Shown here: piece by piece, positions 7,811-20,739 of the stretch
Numbering within the stretch: position 1 is the stretch's first letter
How the letters are laid out: each line of letters opens with the position of its first letter
Assembly: GCF_001553685.1 (NCBI RefSeq)
Contig: NZ_CP014264.1
Span: forward strand, 1,372,001-1,436,000
From: Streptococcus sp. oral taxon 431
GTDB lineage: Bacteria; Bacillota; Bacilli; Lactobacillales; Streptococcaceae
Length of the DNA stretch: 64,000 bases
Direction: 5' to 3'
Position numbers and translations under genes: made by a program
Notes under the pieces: model-generated
The model's input: the letters and a program-made list of their open reading frames with translations, nothing else
Told to the model about the DNA's origin: nothing
Database searches by the model: none

Positions 7811-8053
7811 ATGAAAAAAGATATCCATCCAGAATATCGCCCAGTTGTCTTCATGGACACAACTACTGGTTACCAATTCCTTAGCGGTTCAACAAAACGC
7901 TCTAACGAAACTGTTGAGTTCGAAGGCGAAACTTACCCATTGATCCGTGTGGAAATTTCATCAGACTCACACCCATTCTACACTGGACGTCAAAAGTTCA
8001 CTCAAGCAGATGGACGCGTGGATCGTTTCAACAAAAAATACGGTCTCAAATAA
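7811..8053 (+). CDS. rpmE2: 50S ribosomal protein L31 type B
   Basis: This 80-residue protein begins [16 protein letters not shown] and contains [20 protein letters not shown] and the [24 protein letters not shown] tail. It lacks the CxxC zinc motif, so it is the type B, zinc-independent paralogue. The frame stays open 14 codons upstream, but the ATG at 7811 has AGAAAGGA at proper distance and is the family start. Its terminator has been split by the IS element that follows. Confidence 0.96.
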
Positions 8054-8061
8054 TCATAAAA

Positions 8062-8081
8062 AGAACAGCTCTAGCTGTTCT
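8062..8081. repeat. Target-site duplication of IS element, left copy
   Basis: The 20-bp palindrome with arms AGAACAGCT and AGCTGTTCT is present here and again at 9630-9649. It equals the stem of a rho-independent terminator. The left copy keeps the A-run upstream but has lost the T-run downstream. Confidence 0.9.
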
Positions 8082-8088
8082 CAGAACG

Positions 8089-8121
8089 AAGACAAACGCC
8101 AAAAATGACGTTTGTCTTTTT
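8089..8121 (+). terminator. Terminator inside IS left end
   Basis: The stem GACAAACG/CGTTTGTC is followed by TTTTT on the plus strand. It lies just inside the IS and would stop transcripts arriving from rpmE2. Confidence 0.75.
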
Positions 8122-8146
8122 CTGCTTTCAAAAATAGTTTGTCTCA

Positions 8147-9532
8147 TCATCTGATATTCCATCCGAAAATCTGTATTTGAGAAAAATAAAAAGGGATATT
8201 TCCTATCCATTTCACCAGTTTTTTGATATTTAAACACGCCAAAGTAAGCCCAACCTGATCCTCTATTTTGGACTTTCCTTTCTCTCTAGTGTATCTCAAA
8301 TTATGGTACTCCTTAGCCGTCCCAAAGAGACGTTCAATTGTTTCTTTGCGCTTCTTATAGAGCTCTTTCATTTCTCTTTGGTGACGAATCTCCTCACAAA
8401 ATTCAAGGGCATCTTTCCAGACATGTCTCGTTACTACTTTTTGATGATTTTGGCTTTGGGTACAAACGGATAATAAAGGACAGGCAACACATACTTTGGG
8501 ATTACTCTTATACTCACGGTAGCCTTCTCGAGTGGTAGTGCGATAATTTAATACTTGATTCTCTGGACAAATATAAGAGTCATGACTTGCATTATAAACA
8601 AAATTACTAGGCCTTAAGTTCCCCTTTACTCCCTTTGGACGAGTATAAGGAAAGACAGGAATGATATTACGTTCTAATAAATAATGGGCAATAGTTGGGG
8701 TTTTGTAGCCTGAATCCGCAATAATATAGCGTGGGGAGAAAGGCTCTAACTTTGAAAATAAGGCAGGGAAAGCCTGACTGTCATGAACATTTCCTGCTTC
8801 AACCGTATAAGCTAAGGCCCAACCATGCTTATCGCAAGCAACTTGAGCAGAATAGGCAAATACTTCCTTGTGTTCGCCCTTGTGAAACCAACCACACTCG
8901 GGATCTGTTGTTGAGATTTTCTTTTCTTTAGCCTCACTTTCTTTTGCGGGCTTTAAGGACTTTTTTGCGTGTTTTTTCCGATCTGAATCAATCTCAACTG
9001 CCAATTGTTCACTCATAAATTTAGCTTGTTGCTCTACCATTTCCTTACGATACTTGTGACTATTAGCCGCTGCTTTGATATGGGTACCATCCACAAATAT
9101 TTCAGAAGGATCAATTAACCCTGCATACAAAGCTTGGTTGAGAACTTGGGAAAAAATCTCAGAAATGAGTTCTTTATCTTGAAAACGACGACTGTAATTT
9201 TTCCCATAGGTAGTAAAATGAGGAACCTTATCATCTAAAGTTAGTCCGAGAAACCAACGATAGGCCACGTTTACTTCAATCTCTTTCATGGTTTGGCGCA
9301 TGGAACGGATACCATAAAAACATTTGATTAAAGGAATTTTGACTAACATGACGGGATCAAGACTAGGCCGACCATTATCTGGACTATAGGTATCTTCTAC
9401 CAAGTCATATATAAAGCCAAAATCAACCTTTGAATCAACTTGTCGAAGAAAGTGATCTTTTGGGACCAATTCGTCTATTGTATAGAAACCATATTGCTTA
9501 CGGTTATAATCAGGTTTTTCTTTGTGAAACAT
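8147..9532 (-). CDS. IS1182-family transposase
   Basis: This DDE transposase of 461 residues is full length. It opens with the DUF772-type N-terminal region (RPSLDPVMLVKIPLIKCFYGI). The catalytic residues are likely Asp148 (EIFVDGTHIKAAAN), Asp273 (YIIADSGYKTP) and Glu400 (ETIERLFGTAKEYHNLRYTREKG). A Cys-rich segment CVACPLLSVC lies before the last. The frame is open 48 codons further upstream through the IS end, but the ATG at 9532 has GTGAGG eight bases before it and matches family starts. A TATAAT lies at about 9563 on the same strand. Confidence 0.92.
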   Translation of the reverse strand: MFHKEKPDYNRKQYGFYTIDELVPKDHFLRQVDSKVDFGFIYDLVEDTYSPDNGRPSLDPVMLVKIPLIKCFYGIRSMRQTMKEIEVNVAYRWFLGLTLDDKVPHFTTYGKNYSRRFQDKELISEIFSQVLNQALYAGLIDPSEIFVDGTHIKAAANSHKYRKEMVEQQAKFMSEQLAVEIDSDRKKHAKKSLKPAKESEAKEKKISTTDPECGWFHKGEHKEVFAYSAQVACDKHGWALAYTVEAGNVHDSQAFPALFSKLEPFSPRYIIADSGYKTPTIAHYLLERNIIPVFPYTRPKGVKGNLRPSNFVYNASHDSYICPENQVLNYRTTTREGYREYKSNPKVCVACPLLSVCTQSQNHQKVVTRHVWKDALEFCEEIRHQREMKELYKKRKETIERLFGTAKEYHNLRYTREKGKSKIEDQVGLTLACLNIKKLVKWIGNIPFYFSQIQIFGWNIR

Positions 9533-9580
9533 AGGGATTACCTCACAACTCTTCTTACCTCTATTATACGACTTTACACA

Positions 9581-9612
9581 AAGAAAAGCCCTTAGAAACT
9601 TGGGTTCTAAGG
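9581..9612 (-). terminator. Terminator inside IS right end
   Basis: On the minus strand CCTTAGAA/TTCTAAGG is followed by GCTTTTCTTT. It lies between the IS right end and the transposase promoter and would block read-through from ybjQ. Confidence 0.65.
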
Positions 9613-9629
9613 ACTTTGTCTTCAATCTG

Positions 9630-9649
9630 AGAACAGCTCTAGCTGTTCT
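9630..9649. repeat. Target-site duplication of IS element, right copy
   Basis: This is an exact second copy of the 20-bp hairpin at 8062-8081. It keeps the downstream T-run on the plus strand and has lost the A-run, so it cannot terminate the minus-strand ybjQ transcript properly. Confidence 0.9.
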
Positions 9650-9665
9650 TTTTTGTTTCTTCAAA

Positions 9666-9986
9666 TCAGGAGTCAACGACTACTGCTGTTCCACTACAAG
9701 TGACCATCAGCATACCATTTTCAGCACCTAAAGTTTCATAGTCCATTTTTATACCTATAATAGCATTTGCTCCACGTTCACTTGCACGCTCCATCATTTC
9801 TGCTATAGCTTCTTCTCTTGCTTGAGTCAATTCACCTTCATAACTACTCGCTCGACCTCCAAAAACATTACGGAAGCCAGCAGCCATATCTTTGAACATA
9901 TTAACTCCAGCAACTACTTCACCAAAGACAATTCCTTTGTAGGCTAGGATTTTTTTCCCTTCAATTCCCGTAGTTGAAATAATCAT
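9666..9986 (-). CDS. YbjQ/UPF0145 family protein
   Basis: This 106-residue cytoplasmic protein belongs to the YbjQ (DUF74) family of small pentameric proteins of unknown function, sometimes described as heavy-metal binding. Family features are the start [23 protein letters not shown], the [13 protein letters not shown] segment and the [16 protein letters not shown] and GTAVVV parts. It is full length. It is convergent with rpmE2, and the two shared a terminator before the IS inserted. AGGAGGAAAG upstream supports the start. Confidence 0.88.
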   Translation of the reverse strand: MIISTTGIEGKKILAYKGIVFGEVVAGVNMFKDMAAGFRNVFGGRASSYEGELTQAREEAIAEMMERASERGANAIIGIKMDYETLGAENGMLMVTCSGTAVVVDS

Positions 9987-10258
9987 CTTCCTTTCCTCCT
10001 AACTTCTTTTATATAATTGTAAACCCTTTCACTAACTCTGTCAAGAAATACTATAAGGGGCTCAGTGCTTGAAATAAACTCTGCTCACCATCCTTGTTTG
10101 CTATCCATTTAGTGCCAATTGTATGGATGATGGCCTAAATCTTTTCTTTGCAAGCCTAACTTGAGATAGGCTTATCGGCTTCACCGTTCTTACCAATAGT
10201 AGATCTTAGAATCTATGACTGGTTTAGAAGATACTGTTCTCTCTTGCCCCAAAACTAC
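9987..10258. other. Intergenic stretch with no recognised gene
   Basis: Between ybjQ and the hup terminator I see no intact gene. Short minus-strand stretches read like coding remnants (for example QERTVSSKPVIDSKIYYW, then STIGKNGEADKPISS in another frame), broken by stops. A small hairpin AAGCCTA/TAGGCTT lies near 10155-10175. It may be a decayed gene or IS scrap; it is not identified. Confidence 0.4.
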
Positions 10259-10307
10259 AAAAAAAGCCTATCGACCAAGCTAAAAAGCTTGATACAATAG
10301 ACTTTTT
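10259..10307 (-). terminator. Terminator of hup
   Basis: On the minus strand a long interrupted stem (AGTCTATTG..CAAGC with GCTTG..CGATAGGCT) is followed by seven Ts. It lies ten bases after the hup stop. Confidence 0.85.
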
Positions 10308-10316
10308 CTAAATTCA

Positions 10317-10592
10317 TTATTTAACAGCGTCTTTAAGAGCTTTACCAGCTTTGAATGCTGGAACTTTTGAAGCTGCGATAGTGATTTCTTTACCAGTTTG
10401 TGGGTTGCGACCTTTACGTGCTGCACGCTCACGAACTTCGAAATTACCAAAACCAATCAATTGAACTTTTTCACCAGCTGCAAGGTAATCAGCTACTGCT
10501 GCAAATACAGCATCAACTGCTGCTGCTGAGTCTTTCTTTGTCAATTCTGTAGCTTCTGCTACTTTAGCGATCAAATCTTGTTTGTTTGCCAT
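10317..10592 (-). CDS. hup: DNA-binding protein HU
   Basis: This 91-residue nucleoid protein forms homodimers that bend DNA. The dimer core ([30 protein letters not shown]) and the DNA-gripping arm ([24 protein letters not shown]) are intact. Pneumococcal literature calls it HlpA; it is the sole, essential HU in these bacteria. A strong promoter and terminator make it a single-gene unit, and GGAGG precedes the ATG. Confidence 0.97.
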   Translation of the reverse strand: MANKQDLIAKVAEATELTKKDSAAAVDAVFAAVADYLAAGEKVQLIGFGNFEVRERAARKGRNPQTGKEITIAASKVPAFKAGKALKDAVK

Positions 10593-10632
10593 GTTAATAA
10601 TTCCTCCAAATATTTTCTAATTAACAATTACA

Positions 10633-10661
10633 ATCATATCCTAAATTCTCTTGTAGGTCAA
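10633..10661 (-). promoter_or_regulatory. Promoter of hup
   Basis: TTGACC (10656-10661) and TATGAT (10633-10638) on the minus strand are separated by exactly 17 bases. Confidence 0.75.
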
Positions 10662-10698
10662 GTCAAAAACGCTATTTCTTGCTATTTTCTTTATTTTT

Positions 10699-11535
10699 TT
10701 AGGACTCATATCTGACTAAAATAGCCCAAGCATTTTCACCTGTATGTGTCTGAATAATCGAACCTGTTTCAAGTACAGAGATTGGTTTTTCAACGAATGG
10801 TTGTAGGATTTCTTTCATCTCTTCTGCCCAGTCTCTAGTTCCAGAATAGGAAATACCAATTTCTGCAACAGAACGCTCTGACAGTTTTGAAACTAGTTCA
10901 TCCAACCATTTCTTAAAGGTTTTTGCTCCACGTCCTTTCACGATTGGTTGTAATTCGTCATCCTTCATCTGCATGACTACCCGGATATTTAATAGAGAGC
11001 TTAAAAGACCTGTCACTCGGCCAATACGACCACCTTTAACAAGGTTTTCCAAGGTAGAAACACCAATATAGAGCTCTGTGTTCTTCTTTACTTCTTCAAC
11101 ATGAGCCACAATTGTCTCAATGTCTTGTCCTTCTTGAGCTAACTTAGCTGCTTCAACTACTTGAAATTTTAGGGCTTGATCTGTAAAGGAACTATCCAAT
11201 ACAGTCACATTAGCTGTTGACAAACTTGCACCTTGCCGAGCTGCTTCGACAGTTCCTGATAAGGCATGAGACATATGAATGGCTAAAATTTGACTACCGT
11301 CTTTACTCAACTCATCAAAGATCTCAGCAAAGAGTCCAACAGGAGGTTGACTTGTTTTAGGCAGATTTTTACTCTCTTTCATCAAGCGAAGAAATTCCCC
11401 TTCTTCAAGATCAGCATCCGAATAAAGAACACTATCAATCATTACAGAGAGCGGAACGACGGTAATATTTAATTCTTTGACCACTTCTGGTTCAATGGTA
11501 ACAGAAGAATCTGTTACGATTTTTACTTGTGTCAT
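10699..11535 (-). CDS. DegV family fatty-acid-binding protein (FakB-like)
   Basis: This 278-residue soluble protein has the two-domain DegV fold. The N-terminal [14 protein letters not shown], the ligand-contact segments KTSQPPVG and [13 protein letters not shown], and the DSSFTDQA segment are typical. Family members bind a fatty acid and present it to the kinase FakA for phosphorylation; no FakA gene is in the window, so this role is by family. It is transcribed alone from an extended -10 at 11594. Streptococci carry several paralogues, and I cannot say which acyl chain this one prefers. Confidence 0.88.
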   Translation of the reverse strand: MTQVKIVTDSSVTIEPEVVKELNITVVPLSVMIDSVLYSDADLEEGEFLRLMKESKNLPKTSQPPVGLFAEIFDELSKDGSQILAIHMSHALSGTVEAARQGASLSTANVTVLDSSFTDQALKFQVVEAAKLAQEGQDIETIVAHVEEVKKNTELYIGVSTLENLVKGGRIGRVTGLLSSLLNIRVVMQMKDDELQPIVKGRGAKTFKKWLDELVSKLSERSVAEIGISYSGTRDWAEEMKEILQPFVEKPISVLETGSIIQTHTGENAWAILVRYES

Positions 11536-11593
11536 AATTCAAATCTTTCTATGTTTCACTTTTTGAGTGAATTTTTTCAATTTAACTATAACA

Positions 11594-11602
11594 ATTATAT
11601 CA
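11594..11602 (-). promoter_or_regulatory. Promoter of degV-like gene
   Basis: The minus strand reads TGATATAAT, an extended -10, about 60 bases before the start codon. Confidence 0.55.
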
Positions 11603-11679
11603 AAAAAATGCTAAAAATTCATACTGTATCTATTCATTTTTATAATGGAATTTATAGATTTTTAAATCTTGCATTTTAT

Positions 11680-11710
11680 AAAAATAATCGCCTGCTAAGA
11701 CGACTATTTT
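11680..11710 (-). terminator. Terminator of TPR gene
   Basis: On the minus strand AATAGTCG/CGATTATT is followed by TTTTAT, eight bases after the stop of the TPR gene. Confidence 0.7.
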
Positions 11711-11717
11711 GGTATCA

Positions 11718-12947
11718 TCATAAACGTTCATACAAATCTTGCATCTGTATGTCATCAGGAACCAACTTGAGATAGTGTTGGATCTGTTCTTTTGCTTCTT
11801 CAAACCTTCCAAGTTCGCGTAATAGATGAATGTATTGCTCTAAAAACTCAGGATTTTCCTTGAGTTCTGAAACCAATGCCTGATAAGATTCATAGGCAAC
11901 ATCCAAATCTTCAGTTTCTTGGTAACTCCGTGCAATCATCCACTTAGTCAAGAGATTTTCTGGCTCATATACTTCTAAGGCTAGAATATCCTCATACCGT
12001 TCTTGCTCCTGATACATGGTTGCTAGTCGCAAGAGGATTTCTTCTTGGTCTTCCGCATCTTCTTGAGCTTGAAGAAGATAAGCTTCCGCCTGCTCGGGTT
12101 GATGCAATTCGTAAGATAATTGTGAAGCAAGGAGTAGTAAACGTGTTTCGAATGGATTTTTTTCCAAACCTTGTTGAGCTATCAGTAAGGCTTGCTCAGT
12201 CTGGTTTTCCTTATGTAAAGCCTGACTATAACCATACTCATACCCTTCAAAATCTGGAGAAATAGTATCCAGCTGTTTAAAATATAAAACTGCCTTGTGA
12301 TATTCCTCTTGGTCAAAGTAAAGACTCGCTAATTCAAAAGCAGTTTGATCTTCATACTCTAACTCTAAAGCTTTTTCTAAAAATTCAATTGCAGATTCAA
12401 ACTTTCCAAGACGAGCATAGGCAGTTCCAATTCGCTGATAGGTTGAAATCCCAGTCTGTTCATATAGCTCGCGATTATCTAGTTGGGCATAGCCCTTAAT
12501 CGCTTCTAAATCATTTCCTAGCTCACTATCTAATTCAGCTAGACCAAATATTAGGAGAGGATCATCAGAGTAGCTACGCGCCTCTAAGAGCTTCTCACGA
12601 GCTACATCCGTCAAGCCTTCCATTTGGTAGAAATCTGCCTTCAAAACAAGTGCAGATACATACCAATCGCTGTTAGGTTGAATTTCTTCTAGATAAGCAA
12701 AAGCTTCTTCTATTTGACCATCCTCATTAGCAATAGTTGCTAGATTCAGATTTACCTCTGGAAATATTGGAGCTAGTTTTTCATAGATTTGACGAGCTTG
12801 TGGATAAAAACCAATACCTTCTAGATAATAAGCCAGTTCCAGAAGAAGATCATCAGGGTCTTCTTCCAATGCTTTTTGAAAATAGTGATCAGCTCTTGTT
12901 AAATCTTGCTGATCCAAAGCTTCAAGCATTTCTTGACTATTGCTCAC
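11718..12947 (-). CDS. TPR-repeat protein
   Basis: This acidic, cytoplasmic protein of 409 residues is made almost wholly of tetratricopeptide repeats of about 34 residues (for example AIEFLEKALELEYEDQTAFELASLYFDQEEYHKAV). No signal peptide or membrane span is seen. TPR arrays act as protein-binding scaffolds, but the partner is unknown. It overlaps the upstream AI-2E family gene by 11 bases and so is co-transcribed with it, suggesting a link to the envelope. It has no catalytic motif. Confidence 0.85.
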   Translation of the reverse strand: MSNSQEMLEALDQQDLTRADHYFQKALEEDPDDLLLELAYYLEGIGFYPQARQIYEKLAPIFPEVNLNLATIANEDGQIEEAFAYLEEIQPNSDWYVSALVLKADFYQMEGLTDVAREKLLEARSYSDDPLLIFGLAELDSELGNDLEAIKGYAQLDNRELYEQTGISTYQRIGTAYARLGKFESAIEFLEKALELEYEDQTAFELASLYFDQEEYHKAVLYFKQLDTISPDFEGYEYGYSQALHKENQTEQALLIAQQGLEKNPFETRLLLLASQLSYELHQPEQAEAYLLQAQEDAEDQEEILLRLATMYQEQERYEDILALEVYEPENLLTKWMIARSYQETEDLDVAYESYQALVSELKENPEFLEQYIHLLRELGRFEEAKEQIQHYLKLVPDDIQMQDLYERL

Positions 12948-14100
12948 CTTCAGCCTCCTCTTCTAACTCATAGAGTCCACTAACTTTTTTATACCATTCA
13001 AAAATAGCTGAAATAACAACTTTGGCTGAAGCATAAACAGGAATTCCCAATAGGACTCCCCAAACACCAAACATAGAACCAGACGTCAACAAAACGAATA
13101 GAATAGTGATTGGATGGATGTTTAGCTGACTACCTAAAATCAATGGAGACACAAAACGACCTTCAATTGTCTGCTCTACGATAAAAACGATAATAACTTT
13201 CAAGAGCATAACTGGTCCAGCAATTAACCCTAAGACCAGAGCTGGTATCATAGCAAGGAAACTTCCAAGATAAGGGATAAGATTTAAGACCCCAGCAGTA
13301 ATACCAAGAGTCACCGCATATCTCAAACCAATAATTTTAAAGAAGATGATAAACATAATTGCCACGATAATAGCAACAGTAATTTGTCCTCTAACATAGT
13401 TAGAAAGTTGTTGGTTCACATCCGTTAGAACCTTACCTACTGGTTCTCTCAATTTATTTGGTAAGAATTGAGTGATATGATTTCTCAAGCCTTTTCCATC
13501 TCTAAGGAGATAAAAGAGCATAAACGGCATGATAATTAGAGCGACGATGACTTGTGACGTTCCGCTAATAAGAGCACTCACCCAGTTCACAGCTTTTGAT
13601 GAAATATTACTTGCCCAAGCAGTTGCTTGTGTTGAAAACTGAGCAAGAACCTGTTCCAGTTGGGGTCTAAAATCATCTGGTAAACGCTTGGTTACAAGGT
13701 CATTAATAACTCTGTCAGCATCTTCGAGATAACTTGGTACATTTTGCGCAAAAATAACTACTTGACGTTGAAGATTTGGAATCGCAACAGCCAGACCAAT
13801 AATCAGAAGTATAGCAATAATGACAAAGATTATACTAATGGCTAAGACACGATTTATCTTGTACTTTTCCATCAAATCCACCAGTGGGTTTAAGAGATAA
13901 AAAAGCAATCCTGATAAAATAACAGGTAACATGACCACTGATAAAAAATCAACGACAGGGATAAATAAAAAACTAATCTTGCTTAAAATAAAAATATTGA
14001 GACCTAGTAACAAGGCTACCAAAAATACAGTAACAGCCTTATTATCTAAAAACCATTTAAAAAACCAAGATAAATTAAAATGTTTCTCTTTTTGTTCCAT
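12937..14100 (-). CDS. AI-2E family transporter
   Basis: This 387-residue integral membrane protein has seven to eight predicted spans. Family features are the VLPVILSGLLFYLLNPLVD region, the long amphipathic stretch in the middle and the conserved LIPYLGSFLAMIPA and HPITILFVLL segments near the C-terminus. Members export small molecules, peptides or ions; the AI-2 role was shown for only a few, so the substrate is open. It is first in an operon with the TPR protein. A paralogue with the same layout lies at 49408-50508. Confidence 0.88.
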   Translation of the reverse strand: MEQKEKHFNLSWFFKWFLDNKAVTVFLVALLLGLNIFILSKISFLFIPVVDFLSVVMLPVILSGLLFYLLNPLVDLMEKYKINRVLAISIIFVIIAILLIIGLAVAIPNLQRQVVIFAQNVPSYLEDADRVINDLVTKRLPDDFRPQLEQVLAQFSTQATAWASNISSKAVNWVSALISGTSQVIVALIIMPFMLFYLLRDGKGLRNHITQFLPNKLREPVGKVLTDVNQQLSNYVRGQITVAIIVAIMFIIFFKIIGLRYAVTLGITAGVLNLIPYLGSFLAMIPALVLGLIAGPVMLLKVIIVFIVEQTIEGRFVSPLILGSQLNIHPITILFVLLTSGSMFGVWGVLLGIPVYASAKVVISAIFEWYKKVSGLYELEEEAEGEQ

Positions 14101-14126
14101 ATCTACTTCCTTTCCTTTGTCCTTTC

Positions 14127-14135
14127 ATTATACCA
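14127..14135 (-). promoter_or_regulatory. Promoter of AI-2E/TPR operon
   Basis: The minus strand carries TGGTATAAT, an extended -10, 27 bases upstream of the ATG. Confidence 0.6.
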
Positions 14136-14272
14136 TTTTTATAGGGAATAAACTGTTTTTAAAGTGTTGAGGTGACGATTGAGAACTTTAACAAAGCGAC
14201 CTTGCTTTTTACTAATTTTATACTTAGATGTTTCATACTTTTTTCACTATTTTCTTCAGGTCTCCCAATTTA

Positions 14273-14281
14273 TGATATAAT
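14273..14281 (+). promoter_or_regulatory. Promoter of pgl
   Basis: The extended -10 TGATATAAT lies 29 bases before the ATG at 14310. Confidence 0.6.
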
Positions 14282-14309
14282 AGAAACATCTTTATTTAGA
14301 GGTATAGCT

Positions 14310-15317
14310 ATGATTGAAACAATTTATTTCGGAACTTACACACGTCGTTTATCCCAAGGGATTTATCAAGCTGATTTTGATACAGAAACTGGGCAACTAT
14401 CCAATCTTAAACTATTTGCAGCTGAGCCAAGTCCTACCTATCTTGCATTTGATCAAGAAAATCACCTCTACACTGTCGGTAGCAAAGATGGACAAGGTGG
14501 AATTGCTGCCTATCAAACTGATGGTACTTTGCTAAACCATGTTGTGACAGAAGGCGCTCCTCACTGTTATGTTGCAGTCGATGAGAAACGTGGCCTAGTA
14601 TATGGTGCTAACTATCACAAGGGACAAGTTTTGGTCTATAAACGTAAAGAAGATGGTAGTTTAGAATTGGCTGATGCAGTTCAGCATAGCGGTCATGGTC
14701 CCCATGAAAATCAAGCTTCTCCACATGTACACTTTACAGATTTAACACCAGATCAGTATTTAGTCACTTGCGACTTAGGTACTGATGAGGTTACTACTTA
14801 TGATGTCAATCCAGAAGGAAAACTAAATAAGCTAACTACCTACAATTGTAGTCCTGGTGCTGGTGCACGTCACCTTGTTTTTCACAACCACTACAAGATT
14901 GCTTATCTCATCTGTGAACTCAATAGTACAATTGAAGTATTGATTTATGATGGTGTTGGTGCATTTGAAAAAATGCAAGTTATTTCTACCCTTCCTGAAG
15001 GATTTAATGACTTTAATGGAACTGCTGCTATTCGTCTCTCACAAGATGGAAAATATCTGTATGCATCAAACCGTGGTCACGATTCTATTGTAGTTTACAC
15101 TATTCTCGCTGATGGTAGTTTAGAATTGTTGGAATTCGTTCCTACAAACGGGAAAACTCCTCGTGATTTTATCCTTTCACCAGATCAAGAATTCCTCATC
15201 GCCGTTCACCAGGATTCTGATAATGCAACTGTCTTTAAACGTAATCCAGAGACTGGTCGTCTTGCAGAACTTTCCAATGATTTCCACGTTCCCGAAGCGG
15301 TTTGCGTCACATTTTAA
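14310..15317 (+). CDS. pgl: 6-phosphogluconolactonase, seven-bladed propeller type
   Basis: This 335-residue cytoplasmic enzyme would hydrolyse 6-phosphogluconolactone in the oxidative pentose phosphate pathway. The lactonase beta-propeller family is recognised from IYFGTYTRR near the N-terminus, SGHGPHENQASPHVHFT, CSPGAGARHLVFH and YLYASNRGHDSIVVY. The frame opens 46 codons earlier, but the promoter overlaps that region and AGAGG sits seven bases before the ATG at 14310. It is convergent with atpC and shares a terminator with it. Some members act on other lactones, so the specific substrate is by family. Confidence 0.85.
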   Translation: MIETIYFGTYTRRLSQGIYQADFDTETGQLSNLKLFAAEPSPTYLAFDQENHLYTVGSKDGQGGIAAYQTDGTLLNHVVTEGAPHCYVAVDEKRGLVYGANYHKGQVLVYKRKEDGSLELADAVQHSGHGPHENQASPHVHFTDLTPDQYLVTCDLGTDEVTTYDVNPEGKLNKLTTYNCSPGAGARHLVFHNHYKIAYLICELNSTIEVLIYDGVGAFEKMQVISTLPEGFNDFNGTAAIRLSQDGKYLYASNRGHDSIVVYTILADGSLELLEFVPTNGKTPRDFILSPDQEFLIAVHQDSDNATVFKRNPETGRLAELSNDFHVPEAVCVTF

Positions 15318-15321
15318 ACAT

Positions 15322-15360
15322 AAAAAATGAACTTGATTCTCAAATCAAGTTCATTTTTTT
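15322..15360. terminator. Bidirectional terminator between pgl and atpC
   Basis: A 15-base stem (AAAATGAACTTGATT with its complement) has A-runs and T-runs on both sides, between convergent genes. Confidence 0.9.
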
Positions 15361-15778
15361 ATAATTTATTTCCGACATTGATTCGGTTAATAGCACGTTG
15401 TAATGCAATCTTAGCACGACGCTCTTGATCAATCAAGTGTTTGTCTTGTGCTTCTTCGATTTCACGTTCTGCACGAAGTTTGGCACGTTCTGCACGGCTA
15501 ATATCGATATCACGAGCACGCTCAGCTGAGTCTGCAATAATGGTAATGACATCATTAGCAATCTCAATGATTCCTCCGTTTACTGCTATCCAGTTGACAT
15601 GAGAATCATCATCAATACGTTTGACTTTAACTTCATCAACTGCTAATACCGCAATCATATTTTGATGTCGTGGCAAGATCCCCATCTCACCATCCAGAGT
15701 TCGAACCGATACAAAGCTGGCATGGTGATCATAGACGAGGCCATCTGGTGTCACGATCTGGACAGTTAACTGAGCCAT
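15359..15778 (-). CDS. atpC: F1F0 ATP synthase epsilon subunit
   Basis: This 139-residue subunit of the central stalk couples and regulates F1. The N-terminal beta-sandwich ([39 protein letters not shown]) and C-terminal helical hairpin ([19 protein letters not shown]) are present. It is the last gene of the eight-gene operon, ten bases after atpD. Confidence 0.97.
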   Translation of the reverse strand: MAQLTVQIVTPDGLVYDHHASFVSVRTLDGEMGILPRHQNMIAVLAVDEVKVKRIDDDSHVNWIAVNGGIIEIANDVITIIADSAERARDIDISRAERAKLRAEREIEEAQDKHLIDQERRAKIALQRAINRINVGNKL

Positions 15779-15788
15779 AGATCACCTC

Positions 15789-17204
<1,416 letters not shown>

Positions 17205-17276
17205 CTATTCTATATAAGATACTGTCGGTTCCTAGTTTTGCTAGGTCCTAAGTTCATTGATATGAGCAGGATGGCT

Positions 17277-18155
17277 TTATTCTAAAGCGCTAGCTCCTGC
17301 CACGATTTCTGTGATTTCTTGTGTAATCGCCGCCTGTCTGGCACGGTTATACTGGATTGTCAAATCATTAATGACTTTTTTTGCATTATCAGTCGCTGTT
17401 TGCATGGCCGTCATACCGGCAGCATTTTCAGCTGTCTTGGCATCAATAATAGCACCATAAATCATACTTTCTGCAAACTGTGGCAGCAATTGATCCAAGA
17501 TTTCTTCTCGACTTGTTTCAAGGTCAAAGGTCAAGCTATAGTTATCATCTGCTTCATTTGGATCCAAGTCCACGATTGGAAGCATCTGTTCTACACGCAT
17601 TTGACTTGTGAGAGTATTGACATGATGGTTGTAGCAAACGTAGAGCTCATCGAAAAGTTCGTTTTGATACATTTCAATCGTTTTTGTGATAATCTTACGA
17701 ACTTCATCAAAACTTGGTTGGCTTGCAAGTCCACGCAATTCATAGATAGGTTGAATACCACGTGATTTGAAGAAATCGGCTCCCATACCACCAATACAGA
17801 TGACTTCAAAATCATCACCTGAAGGATGGTATTCTTGCTGAATTTCCATGACAGCTTTTAAGATTGAAGAATTATATCCTCCAACAAGACCACGGTCAGA
17901 TGTAATGACGATATAGCCTGTTTTTTTGACGGGGCGACTGATCAACATAGGGTTAGTTGATCCACCAGCGCCATCTCCGTGGAGGATGTCTGTAACTAGT
18001 TTACGCACTTTTTGTGCATACACTTGGAAGTTACGAGCCGCTTCTTCAGAACGACCTAACTTAGCTGCAGAAACCATCTGCATAGCATTAGTAATTTGAC
18101 TAGTATTTTTTGTTGAGGCGATTTTTGTTTTAATATCATTTAGAGATACTGCCAT
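17277..18155 (-). CDS. atpG: F1F0 ATP synthase gamma subunit
   Basis: This 292-residue rotor shaft subunit has the conserved N-terminal helix ([27 protein letters not shown]), the central [12 protein letters not shown] and the C-terminal helix ([39 protein letters not shown]) that inserts in the alpha-beta ring. It lies 15 bases after atpA. Confidence 0.98.
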   Translation of the reverse strand: MAVSLNDIKTKIASTKNTSQITNAMQMVSAAKLGRSEEAARNFQVYAQKVRKLVTDILHGDGAGGSTNPMLISRPVKKTGYIVITSDRGLVGGYNSSILKAVMEIQQEYHPSGDDFEVICIGGMGADFFKSRGIQPIYELRGLASQPSFDEVRKIITKTIEMYQNELFDELYVCYNHHVNTLTSQMRVEQMLPIVDLDPNEADDNYSLTFDLETSREEILDQLLPQFAESMIYGAIIDAKTAENAAGMTAMQTATDNAKKVINDLTIQYNRARQAAITQEITEIVAGASALE

Positions 18156-18170
18156 CTGACACCTCTATTC

Positions 18171-20226
<2,056 letters not shown>

Positions 20227-20227
<1 letters not shown>

Positions 20228-20721
20228 TAAGCTTCTCCTAGCTGATCGATATACTGATCAATGAGTTCTTTATGGGCATGACCGTCAAGGTTTTGTGAGA
20301 TGATTTTTCCAGCTAAACTAACTGTCAAATCTGCTACCTCACCTTTAACGCTTTGTAAAGCCTCAGCTTTGTTTTGCGCAATTTCTTGGTTGGCTTTTTC
20401 TTTTAAGCGACCTGCTTCAAGTTTAGCTTCGGCTAAAATATCGGCTCTACTTTTCTCTGCAGTTTCCTTTGCATTCTCGATAATAGTTTTAGCTTCGGTA
20501 CGGCTACCCGCTAACTCAGCTTCGCGTTTGCTAGCAAGTTCCTCTGCCTTTTTACGGGCTTCCTCGGCACCATCAATATCTGAAGAAATCTTTTCAGCGC
20601 GTTCATCTAAGACACTGGTAATATTTCCCCAAGCATATTTCTTCACTAAAAAGATCAATAAAAGGAAGGAACCAGCGATCAGAATAAAGTCACCAATAAT
20701 GGTACTAATAGTTAAATCCAT
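20227..20721 (-). CDS. atpF: F1F0 ATP synthase b subunit
   Basis: This 164-residue protein has one N-terminal membrane span ([22 protein letters not shown]) and a long charged coiled coil that forms the stator. Its coiled coil is rich in Ala, Glu and Lys. It lies 18 bases after atpB and is translationally coupled to atpH. Confidence 0.97.
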
Positions 20722-20739
20722 CTTCTAATCCTCCTCTAC

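Larger units (their letters stand above)
8082..9629 (-). mobile_element. Insertion sequence, IS1182 family, 1548 bp, intact
   Basis: The element lies between two exact 20-bp copies of a terminator hairpin. Its ends are imperfect inverted repeats: the left end reads CAGAACGAAGACAAA and the right end, reverse-complemented, reads CAGATTGAAGACAAA. It carries one transposase gene on the minus strand and hairpin terminators near both ends. An intact reading frame, clean duplication and matching ends suggest a recent insertion. Confidence 0.9.
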
